From positions 62,001 through 126,000 of the forward strand of contig CP159990.1 of assembly GCA_040702975.1 (NCBI GenBank): DNA of 64,000 bases, given 5' to 3'. Source of the stretch: Roseburia hominis (lineage in GTDB: Bacteria > Bacillota > Clostridia > Lachnospirales > Lachnospiraceae). A program made the translations under genes and the position numbers. A model generated the notes under the pieces. That model did no database searches. It saw nothing but the letters and a program-made list of their open reading frames with translations, and was not told the DNA's origin. Within the stretch, counting starts at the first letter, position 1, and each line of letters starts with the position of its first letter. Of the stretch, positions 17,410 to 24,668 are shown in pieces.

Positions 17410-18450
17410 CTAATGCAAACGAATCAGCTTATCACTCTTTTCAGATACCGTACCGATAATGGATACTTTGGTATCCATATTCTTCTTCTCGAACTCCTCC
17501 ATGATCGTCTCCACATACTGCGGCGCCACACTGATCAAAAGGCCGCCGGAGGTCTGCGGATCGTAGAGCAGGTCAATGAAATGCTCTTCCACATTTCCCA
17601 TATCAACCTTCATGTGGGAATAACCACGGTTCTTGTATGCACCGGCAGGCACCAGTCCCATCTTCGCATAGGCGATCGCCTCATCAAAATATGCGATGTC
17701 ATGGACGTTCAGTTCAAAGGTCACTTCACTGGCCCCGGCCATCTCCACACAGTGTCCCAAAAGCCCGAAACCGGTAATATCCGTGCATGCGCTGACCGGA
17801 TAGGCCTCTACCACCTGCTTTGCCTTCTTATTCAGTGACGCCATTGCGATCTCCACTTCCCTGATGGCAGCCTGAGACGCCATCTCCGCCTTGATCGCCG
17901 TATTGACGATTCCGCTTCCCACCTGCTTGGTGAGGATCAGAACATCTCCCGGCTTGCAGCCGTAGTTCTTAAAGATTCGTTTCGGGTGAACAAATCCGGA
18001 CACGCAAAGCCCGTATTGGGGCTCGTCATTCTGTATAGTGTGTCCTCCGACAAGAACGGCTCCCGCCTCTTTTACCTTGTCAGCCCCGCCTGCCAGAATA
18101 TCTCCTAAAATGGACGGGTCCAGACAGTTCGGAAATCCGACAATATTAAGAGCCACCTTCGGCTCCCCGCCCATGGCATAAACATCGCTTAGGGAGTTTG
18201 CCGCTGCAATCTGGCCAAACATATACGGATCGTCTACGATAGGGGTAAAGAAATCAACCGTCTGTATCATCGCAATGTCATCTGTTACCTTGTAAATTGC
18301 CGCGTCATCAGACGTCTCAATTCCGACCAGTAAATTATCATCATGAAACTTCGGCAGCTTACCCAGAACCTGGGCAAGGGTCTCCGGACCGATCTTGGCA
18401 GCTCAGCCCGCCGTTTTTGTCATCTGCGTAAGTCTTACATTCTTACTCAT
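17410..18450 (-). CDS. selD: Selenophosphate synthetase SelD, a selenoprotein with in-frame UGA
   Basis: The full gene runs from ATG 18450 through an in-frame TGA (18405-18403, codon 16) to the stop at 17410, giving 346 residues including selenocysteine. The UGA sits in the context TKTAG-U-AAKIGPE, which matches the catalytic Cys/Sec and Lys loop of SelD. An uninterrupted frame exists only from 18270, which would lose the active site, so UGA recoding is the only sensible reading. Later motifs include VGGHTIQ and ACTDITGFGLLGHC. The enzyme makes selenophosphate from selenide and ATP. It needs SelA and SelB from the same operon for its own synthesis. Confidence 0.93.
18375..18397 (-). promoter_or_regulatory. 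Bacterial SECIS element in selD
   Basis: Just after the UGA, the mRNA can fold CAAG-atc-GGTC-CGGA-GACC-CTTG. The outer 4-bp stem has a 3-nt bulge, then comes a 4-bp inner stem and a CGGA loop with an exposed G. The 5-nt spacing from UGA to stem and the short apical stem fit a bacterial SECIS read by SelB. Confidence 0.7.
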
Positions 18451-18524
18451 ATATATTTTCTCCTGTTATTTTATCATGCAAATCTCTTACCTTAGCTGCC
18501 CGGATTATCTCCATACAGCAGAAT

Positions 18525-18728
18525 CCTCCGCAGTTTCAAATTCCAATATCGCTTTAAAACTGCGGAGGCATCTTATTTTACATCTTTATCTGACCGTCGC
18601 AAAGCGTCGTGTCAGAATCTTTTATGGTATAATGTCGCCAGACATTATACTGCGCATAGATTTCTGCGTGACCGCAGAAATGTGAGCGCTAAAATCCCCC
18701 GAAGGGGCCATGATTCGAAGAATCATGG
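18525..18728. repeat. Row of six hairpins between yedF and selD
   Basis: Six separate stem-loops follow each other. They are CCTCCGCAGTTT with its complement (18525-18568), an imperfect CTGAC/GTCAG stem (18590-18615), GTATAATGTC-gcca-GACATTATAC (18627-18650), ATTTCTGCG-tgac-CGCAGAAAT (18660-18681), CCCC-cgaa-GGGG (18695-18708) and CCATGATTC-gaa-GAATCATGG (18708-18728). The last contains the yedF stop codon. None has a clean T-run on the minus strand, so they look like a palindromic mosaic or RNA-stability region rather than plain terminators. Confidence 0.75.
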
Positions 18729-19331
18729 TCTGATGATCTTGCCTGCTTCAGCCATTGCTTCAACAATGCTGTACATATTCGTCACAGAACCAACTGCCAG
18801 CTTGTCCTTGAGATGATAATAATCAAGACAGGTACCGCAGGTCAGAATCTCTACGCCCTGCGCCTCCAGAGACTTCAGATCCTCCAGAGAATCAGAGCCC
18901 TCTGCCGTCAAGGTCGCCCCGCCATTATAGAAGAGCATCTTCTTCGGCAGCACATCAAGCTGAGTCACCGCATAAATAAATCCCTTGATCAGGACTTTAC
19001 CCAATTCATCATTGCCGCTTCCCATGCGATCGGAAGAAACAACTACGATCGTGTTGCCTCTCTTATCCGGTGTGCAGTTCTCCTGTGCTTCTTCCGAAGC
19101 TCCTTCCGGCGCGCCCTGCATCTTGACCGTCACCTTATACTCTTTCTCTCCCAGCTTCTCAGAGCTTACCTCTCCGCCCTGTGCAGATGCCATCTTAGAC
19201 ACATTCTGCACTGCGATCTCATTGTCCACCAGGACCTCGATCGTCTCCGGGCCCGTAAGAGCCTGCATTGCTTTTTTTGTCTTAATAACCGGGATCGGGC
19301 AGTTATCACCCATTGCGTTTACTGTAATCAT
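18723..19331 (-). CDS. yedF: YedF, sulfurtransferase-like selenium metabolism protein
   Basis: This 202-residue protein has an N-terminal TusA-like domain (MITVNAMGDNCPIPVIKTK, with the CPIP active-site cysteine at about residue 11). A C-terminal DsrE-like domain (about 90-202) contains VVVSSDRMGSGNDELG and EILTCGTCLDYY with a CGTC motif. This two-domain layout is the YedF family found in selenium-using bacteria. It lies directly upstream of selD and is probably its operon partner. A selenium carrier or donor role is inferred. Confidence 0.88.
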   Translation of the reverse strand: MITVNAMGDNCPIPVIKTKKAMQALTGPETIEVLVDNEIAVQNVSKMASAQGGEVSSEKLGEKEYKVTVKMQGAPEGASEEAQENCTPDKRGNTIVVVSSDRMGSGNDELGKVLIKGFIYAVTQLDVLPKKMLFYNGGATLTAEGSDSLEDLKSLEAQGVEILTCGTCLDYYHLKDKLAVGSVTNMYSIVEAMAEAGKIIRP

Positions 19332-19450
19332 TTGTCGATTACCTTCCTTTCTTTGTAAGTGAGCAAAATCCCCTTCTTCACTTATAGAAATATTCTATCA
19401 CTAAATGCGCCGGTAGTAAACCTCTTTTTTTACTCTTTCGACATTTATAT

Positions 19451-19489
19451 AAAATAGAATGTGCTCTCGTACTCCTCTATGAAATAAAA
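19451..19489. repeat. Short relative of the palindromic element at 27941-28078
   Basis: AAAATAGAATGTGC-CTCG at the left and TCTATGAAATAAAA at the right match the two ends of the longer element at 27941-28078, with the internal palindromes missing. This suggests one repeat family with internal deletions. Confidence 0.5.
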
Positions 19490-19494
19490 CAAAA

Positions 19495-19518
19495 GAGAAT
19501 CCCCAAAACGAGATTCTC
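19495..19518 (-). terminator. Terminator of xpt
   Basis: GAGAATC (19495-19501) pairs with GATTCTC (19512-19518), and the minus strand continues with TTTTGTTTT. It lies 46 nt after the xpt stop. Confidence 0.75.
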
Positions 19519-19564
19519 CTTCCTGTTATTTTCACCTAAATATATATCCGGATCAGGTCCTTTT

Positions 19565-20143
19565 TTAGTCCCGGAATACGATCTCCCCGGTCTTTTCATC
19601 CATCTTGTCCACGATCGCCAGGGATTCCAAATGAATTCCCTTAGAGCGGATCAGATCGCCGCCGACCTGGAACCCTTTCTCGATCACCACGCCTGCACCC
19701 ACAAGCTGGGCGCCAGATGCCTCGATCAGAGTCGCCAATCCTTCTAAAGCCTTGCCGTTGGCAAGAAAATCGTCGATAACAAGAACCTTGTCCCCTTTGC
19801 CAAGGAATTCTTTGGCAACAATGATATCATAAACACGACCATGTGTGTAGGATTCTACCTTTGTTGTGTAAACATCTCCGGCGATATTCTTTGTCTGCGT
19901 CTTCTTCGCAAACACCACCGGCACTCCAAATACCTCCGCCACCACACATGCGATTCCGATGCCGGATGCCTCAATCGTCAGGATCTTATTGATCTCTTCG
20001 CCTTCAAAACGCCGTTGGAACTCCTTGCCTATCTCATGAAAGAGTCCCACATCCATCTGATGATTCAGAAAACTGTCTACCTTCAGCACGTTTCCTTCTT
20101 TAATCTTTCCATCTCTGCGAATCCGTTCTTTGAGTAATTCCAT
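19565..20143 (-). CDS. xpt: Xanthine phosphoribosyltransferase
   Basis: This 192-residue type I phosphoribosyltransferase has the PRPP-binding motif VLVIDDFLANGKAL near residue 125 and the xanthine-specific family pattern (SFLNHQMDVGLFHEIG, TIEASGIGIACVVAE). It converts xanthine plus PRPP to XMP. I choose ATG 20143, which starts MELLKERI, over the longer frame from 20188. A good promoter lies just upstream (20177-20204). There is no purine riboswitch in the short leader, unlike many Firmicutes xpt genes. Its place beside the hydroxylase subunits links purine oxidation with salvage. Confidence 0.92.
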   Translation of the reverse strand: MELLKERIRRDGKIKEGNVLKVDSFLNHQMDVGLFHEIGKEFQRRFEGEEINKILTIEASGIGIACVVAEVFGVPVVFAKKTQTKNIAGDVYTTKVESYTHGRVYDIIVAKEFLGKGDKVLVIDDFLANGKALEGLATLIEASGAQLVGAGVVIEKGFQVGGDLIRSKGIHLESLAIVDKMDEKTGEIVFRD

Positions 20144-20176
20144 CTCCCGTATCCTCCACCTGTTTACTTTTAAGAC

Positions 20177-20204
20177 ATTATACACCATTCTACCATTTCT
20201 GCAA
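20177..20204 (-). promoter_or_regulatory. Promoter of xpt
   Basis: On the minus strand TTGCAG (20204-20199), a 16-nt spacer and a perfect TATAAT (20182-20177) are seen. The transcript would start about 30 nt before the xpt ATG. Confidence 0.65.
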
Positions 20205-20281
20205 ACCTGTTCTCTTAAAATTCTGCAATTTTTCCAGTTCTGATCTGAGCCTTGTCTCTGCTTTTCTGCCTATATTTAGAC

Positions 20282-20938
20282 TTATAAAGTTCTCTCTACC
20301 TGGCTGCAATAATCGATATCCCGCAATTCTTTTTCATCCTCTATCGCAAAATACCGCACGTCCTCCGGGTGCGCCTTCAGCACCTTCCGCCCGCCCCGGT
20401 CGCCGGAAAGTCCCAGCAGTTCTTCAAAATATATGCGTGAAAACCATGTCGGATTCCCCACTGCATCCTTGCATCGCACGCTGCCAAGCGGCGCGAGGGT
20501 CTTCTCCATCTCCATCAGGAACCCTTCCGCACTCTCTTCCGTCAAATAAGGCTGATCGGCCACAAAAAATGCACAGGCATCAGCGTGGCACTCCCGGCTC
20601 TCCTCCGCCGCCAGCACTCCGGCCTTTACTGAGTAAGAGGCACCCTTCGCACTATCCGGCGACCAGACAGGCCGGACTTTTCTTCCTTCCTCCTGCATCC
20701 TGCGGACGGCCTCATAAATCTTTTGATGCTGCGTCACCACCAGCACTTCCCACCCGGAATGCCTTTCACAGATATGAAGCAGGCGCTCTAAAAGATGGAG
20801 ATACATCGGTTTTCCCTCTACCTCATACAACAGCTTGTTCGTATCACTTACAGTCTCTCCCGTCTCCCGGTCGGTCATCTCAACCCTTTTGAAACGGCGG
20901 CTGTTTCCAGCCGCCAGATAAATCAGTTCTACTCGCAT
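20282..20938 (-). CDS. MocA/MobA-like molybdenum cofactor nucleotidyltransferase
   Basis: This 218-residue protein is a MobA-like NTP transferase. The N-terminal nucleotide-binding loop LIYLAAGNSRRFK is followed by KLLYEVEGKPMYLHLLERL and a metal-binding FFVADQPYL. This variant, next to xanthine dehydrogenase-type subunits, usually makes the cytidine (MCD) form of the cofactor. It is the fourth gene of the hydroxylase operon, overlapping the Mo subunit by 10 nt. A charged insert after the loop (VEMTDRETGETVSDTN) is longer than in E. coli MocA. Confidence 0.85.
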   Translation of the reverse strand: MRVELIYLAAGNSRRFKRVEMTDRETGETVSDTNKLLYEVEGKPMYLHLLERLLHICERHSGWEVLVVTQHQKIYEAVRRMQEEGRKVRPVWSPDSAKGASYSVKAGVLAAEESRECHADACAFFVADQPYLTEESAEGFLMEMEKTLAPLGSVRCKDAVGNPTWFSRIYFEELLGLSGDRGGRKVLKAHPEDVRYFAIEDEKELRDIDYCSQVERTL

Positions 20939-23211
20939 CTTTCCAGAATCCCCATAGCAATTTTCTCACTGGTAACAGGAAGCTGCCCAAACCAGATACC
21001 CGTCGCATTTGCGATCGCATGGATCAACGCCGGAGCCGGGGTATTGATCACGATCTCGCCGATTGATTTCGCGCCGAAAGGCCCGGTCGGCTCATAGCTG
21101 CTCTCAAATTCCACTCTGAGTTTCCCCATATCCAGTCTGGTAGGCACCTTATACTGCATCAGGGAATTATTCAGCATCTGTCCCTTTTCATTATACTGAA
21201 TCTGTTCGTAGAGAGCCATTCCGATTCCCTGCACAATTCCACCTTCCACCTGCACCCGTGCAAGATTCGGATTAACCACCGTTCCACAGTCCACGACTGC
21301 CACGTAATCCAGAATCTCCACATGTCCGGTCTCCTTGTCCAGCTCAATCTCCACCATACCAACCATAAAGGGCGGCGGAGAAACCGGAGAGGAATTACTT
21401 TCCGTCACCTGCAATGCCACATTATTTCCGCACATAGACGCCGTTCCGATCTCCTCAATCGAAACCTCCTCACCAGTCGACAGATTCCTTGCCCTCTGTC
21501 CGTCAAATTCCAAATCATCCGAGCTGCATTCCAACATCTCGGCTGCTCTTTGCACAATGCGTTCCTTAAGCGTTTCACATGCCCTCTCGACCGCGCGCCC
21601 GGTCACATAGGTGGTACTGGAGGCGTAAGAACCGGAATCATACGGCGATGTATCCGTATCCGCACCGGAAACCGTAACGTTCTCCACAGGACATTCGAGA
21701 CTCTGTGCAGCAATCTGGGCCAGAATCGTATCACAGCCAGTGCCCATATCCGCCGCACCAATAGACAAGGTATAAATGCCATCCTCGTTCAGCTTGATTG
21801 TCGCCGAGCCAACGTCCACACCGGAAATACAGGAGCCCTGCATACCCATGGCAACGCCCACGCTGCGCACTTTTCCATTGCCCATATCTCTGCATGGATA
21901 CTTTTCTTCCCAGCCGATCATTTCCTTGGCACGCTTCATACAACGGTCAAGAGCACAGCTTGTCGCCGTCTCTCCATAGTACGCCGGCATAAACTGTCCT
22001 TCCCGGACCATGTTCTTCATTCTAAGTTCCACCGGATCCATTCCCAGCTTATCCGCAAGTTCATTCACAGCGCTCTCCACCGCGAAAATTCCCTGCGTCG
22101 CTCCATAACCACGGTACGCCCCCGCAGACATCACATTCGTATATACTACATCATATGAAAAACGATGCGCCTCAAGCGAGCCGTACAGCGGGATGGATTT
22201 GTGGCCGGAAAGCCCTACGGTCGTCGGCCCGTGCTCCCCGTAAGCCCCTGTATTTGACAGCGTATACACATCGAGCGCCCGGACTTTCCCATCCCGGTCC
22301 GCTCCCACCTTCACCGTCACTTCCATCTCATGCCGCGGCGTGGAGGCAGTCTGCGACTCCTCCCTGGTAAATACCATCTTCGACGGTTTCTTCGTCTTCC
22401 AGGTCACAAATGCCGGAAACACCTCAGAAACCACGGTCTGCTTCGCGCCAAATCCACCGCCGATCCTGGGTTTGAACGCCCGAATCTTTGACTTGGGGAT
22501 TCCCAGCGCATTCGAAAGAATCCTGCGCACATGAAATACGATCTGCGTGGAACTCATCACATTCAATCTGCCATACGCATCGATGTAGCAAGCGGTCCGG
22601 AAGGTCTCCATCATCGCCTGCTGTGCTGCCTGTACACGGTAGGTCCTCTCCAGCACCACATCGCAATCTGCCAGAACCTGGTCCACATCGCCGGTGCCGG
22701 ACGTTTCGCTGGCGCAAAGATTTCGTTTGTTATCCGCACCCACCGGACAGAGAGACCTCCAGCTTTCCTCCGGATGCACCAAAACCGCATTGTCCTTAGC
22801 CCCATGCAAATCAAGGATCGCCGGAAGCACCTCGTATTCCACCTTTATCATCTTAAGCGCCCGGTCGACACAAAGTTCGCGCTCGCCCGCCACGATGGCC
22901 ACCGGATCACCCACATAACGCACATGCCTGTCAAGGATCAGGCGGTCATAGGGACTTGGCTCCGGATACGTCTGCCCCGCCATGGTAAATCTCTCCTGGG
23001 GCACATCTTCCCAGGTATAAATGTCTTCGATCCCCGGCACCTTTTTCGCAATATCCGTCTTAATGGATTTGATCAGCGCATTGGCGTGAGGGCTTCTCAG
23101 CACCTTTACGATCAAACAATCCTTCGGTGCCATATCATCGGTAAATACCGGCTGCCCGGTGACCAGCGCCATGGCATCCTTTTTCCGAATCGGTTGTCCT
23201 ACTTGTCGCAT
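20929..23211 (-). CDS. Xanthine dehydrogenase-family molybdenum-binding subunit
   Basis: This 760-residue large subunit of the xanthine oxidase family has an N-terminal a/b hammerhead domain over residues 15-125. The cofactor-binding region shows RIGGGFGAKQ near 247, AYRGYGATQGIFAVES near 365 and GSYASSTTYVTG near 535. The C-terminal PTGPFGAKSIGE near 715 carries the likely catalytic Glu. With yqeC, mocA-like and selenium genes nearby, it is most likely a selenium-dependent purine or xanthine hydroxylase carrying labile selenium, not selenocysteine. It overlaps both neighbours, so the operon is tightly coupled. Confidence 0.9.
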   Translation of the reverse strand: MRQVGQPIRKKDAMALVTGQPVFTDDMAPKDCLIVKVLRSPHANALIKSIKTDIAKKVPGIEDIYTWEDVPQERFTMAGQTYPEPSPYDRLILDRHVRYVGDPVAIVAGERELCVDRALKMIKVEYEVLPAILDLHGAKDNAVLVHPEESWRSLCPVGADNKRNLCASETSGTGDVDQVLADCDVVLERTYRVQAAQQAMMETFRTACYIDAYGRLNVMSSTQIVFHVRRILSNALGIPKSKIRAFKPRIGGGFGAKQTVVSEVFPAFVTWKTKKPSKMVFTREESQTASTPRHEMEVTVKVGADRDGKVRALDVYTLSNTGAYGEHGPTTVGLSGHKSIPLYGSLEAHRFSYDVVYTNVMSAGAYRGYGATQGIFAVESAVNELADKLGMDPVELRMKNMVREGQFMPAYYGETATSCALDRCMKRAKEMIGWEEKYPCRDMGNGKVRSVGVAMGMQGSCISGVDVGSATIKLNEDGIYTLSIGAADMGTGCDTILAQIAAQSLECPVENVTVSGADTDTSPYDSGSYASSTTYVTGRAVERACETLKERIVQRAAEMLECSSDDLEFDGQRARNLSTGEEVSIEEIGTASMCGNNVALQVTESNSSPVSPPPFMVGMVEIELDKETGHVEILDYVAVVDCGTVVNPNLARVQVEGGIVQGIGMALYEQIQYNEKGQMLNNSLMQYKVPTRLDMGKLRVEFESSYEPTGPFGAKSIGEIVINTPAPALIHAIANATGIWFGQLPVTSEKIAMGILERCE

Positions 23212-23675
23212 ACGGCACCTCCTTTTTTCCTGTATTCGATAAAGGCACGGATTCCCCGGAGCTGTCCCTCATACCCGGAACAGCGGCAAAGATTTCCTGC
23301 CAGATATTCTTTGATCTCATCGTCCGTCGGGTCAGCTATCTCCCGGAACAGGGCAATCGCATTCATGATCATTCCCGGATTGCAGAACCCGCACTGCTCT
23401 GCTCCCTGATCTGCAATAAATGCGCCGAATTCCTCGGCCTCCTCCTTAAGCCCCTCCAGCGTATCCACCTTGCGGCCATCTGCACGCGCCGCCAGGATCG
23501 AACAGGAAAGGACCGGCTTCTCGTCCAAAAACACGGTACAAAGGCCGCAATTTGAGGTCTCACATCCACATTTCACACTATAGCAGCCATGCTGCCTTAC
23601 CCAGTCGATGAGCAGAAGGTCCGGGCGGATCTCTTCTGTAATCTTCTTTCCATTTAACTGAATACTAATCTGCAT
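23199..23675 (-). CDS. Xanthine dehydrogenase-family 2Fe-2S subunit
   Basis: This 158-residue subunit carries two 2Fe-2S clusters. The N-terminal plant-ferredoxin-like domain has CGCETSNCGLC and a later C. The C-terminal helical domain has QCGFCNPGMIM and GNLCRCSGYEG. It passes electrons from the molybdenum site to FAD. It overlaps the FAD subunit by 11 nt and the Mo subunit by 13 nt. The C-terminal tail (KKGGAVCDK) is slightly longer than usual. Confidence 0.92.
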   Translation of the reverse strand: MQISIQLNGKKITEEIRPDLLLIDWVRQHGCYSVKCGCETSNCGLCTVFLDEKPVLSCSILAARADGRKVDTLEGLKEEAEEFGAFIADQGAEQCGFCNPGMIMNAIALFREIADPTDDEIKEYLAGNLCRCSGYEGQLRGIRAFIEYRKKGGAVCDK

Positions 23676-24519
23676 TCTGCTGCCCTCCCTTATCCATATC
23701 TACTCCGGTATCTGCTGCAAACCTGTCATGAAGCTCGAAAAGCCCCCGGCGTATCAGAACATTTGCCAGATGCTTTCTATACGCTGCGCTTGCGCGCATA
23801 TTACTTCCGGTCGGCACCTGCTCGGCAAGTTCTCCGGCAAGCTCTCTTAATTCCTCCGGCGTACAATCTGCATGCTCCAGCTTCTCTTTCCATGCGTCGT
23901 CCACGTTCACACACATCGCCCTTAGCGGTCTTGCCCCAACAACTACCCGCGCACCGTCCCGCTCTGCAGCGATCGCCACTGCCAGCACCGGAAAATCTGT
24001 CTTAGTGTTTCGATGTGTCAGATACACTTGGCGTCCCGGCGTCTTTTTCACGATCACGCGCACCAGAATATCATTATCGCGCTCCCTCTCTGCGAACTCC
24101 TTAAGCGTCACCAGCCCACCTTTAAACAGCTCAACATACGTATCAAGCGCCAAAAATGCGGTCAGAACATCAGAAAATCCGAATCGTCCAAAGAGGCTTC
24201 CCCCAATCGTCGCCAGATTGCGGAACTGCACTCCCACAATGTCCTTCACACTCTCCCGGATGATCCCGCTGCTCCACTTGGCGAGCCCCTCATGTTCCTC
24301 CAGCTGACGAAGGGTCACCATGCAGCCAATGGAAAATTCCTCTTCATTTTCCTCAATCTGATCCAGTCCCAAACCAGATAGATCGATTGCGGTCTGGATC
24401 TGTGCGTCGCTCATCTTCATCCAGAGCATTCCACCCAGGATCCGATTGCTCCGTTTTTGATTCAGCTCATAGGCTTCCTCAAGAGTCTTCACCTTAACAT
24501 ACTCTCTAATCTTAAGCAT
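23665..24519 (-). CDS. Xanthine dehydrogenase-family FAD-binding subunit
   Basis: This 284-residue FAD subunit is the first gene of the hydroxylase operon. The FAD-binding part has RILGGMLWMKM near residue 27, where most relatives have a GGTxL-type motif, and ATIGGSLFGRFGFSD near 105. The C-terminal CO-dehydrogenase flavoprotein-like domain spans about 175-275. It takes electrons from the 2Fe-2S subunit and reduces NAD+ or another acceptor. A promoter-like TTGTTT-17-TACACT lies upstream at 24568-24596. Confidence 0.88.
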   Translation of the reverse strand: MLKIREYVKVKTLEEAYELNQKRSNRILGGMLWMKMSDAQIQTAIDLSGLGLDQIEENEEEFSIGCMVTLRQLEEHEGLAKWSSGIIRESVKDIVGVQFRNLATIGGSLFGRFGFSDVLTAFLALDTYVELFKGGLVTLKEFAERERDNDILVRVIVKKTPGRQVYLTHRNTKTDFPVLAVAIAAERDGARVVVGARPLRAMCVNVDDAWKEKLEHADCTPEELRELAGELAEQVPTGSNMRASAAYRKHLANVLIRRGLFELHDRFAADTGVDMDKGGQQNAD

Positions 24520-24567
24520 TTCCCCATTACCTTTCTTTGCTTATTATTGCAAAATGCATTCCTCTAT

Positions 24568-24596
24568 AGTGTAGCGAAAAAAGCGAAAAAAAACAA
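24568..24596 (-). promoter_or_regulatory. Likely promoter of the molybdenum hydroxylase operon
   Basis: On the minus strand TTGTTT (24596-24591), a 17-nt T-rich spacer and TACACT (24573-24568) are seen, about 50 nt before the first ATG. Confidence 0.45.
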
Positions 24597-24668
24597 TCCT
24601 TTTCCCCGCAAAAAACGAACACAAAAACGAACATCAGCCCTTCATCATGCTTCTGCTCCTACAATACT

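Noticed and set aside
17410..18270. SelD starting at 18270
   Set aside because: That start removes the catalytic loop. The UGA at codon 16 is explained by selenocysteine.
18451..18722. tRNA(Sec) gene near selD
   Set aside because: The hairpins do not form a cloverleaf, and no T-loop or acceptor pattern is present.
20144..20281. Purine riboswitch upstream of xpt
   Set aside because: The promoter lies about 30 nt before the start codon, leaving no room. No purine aptamer core was seen there or in the permease leader.
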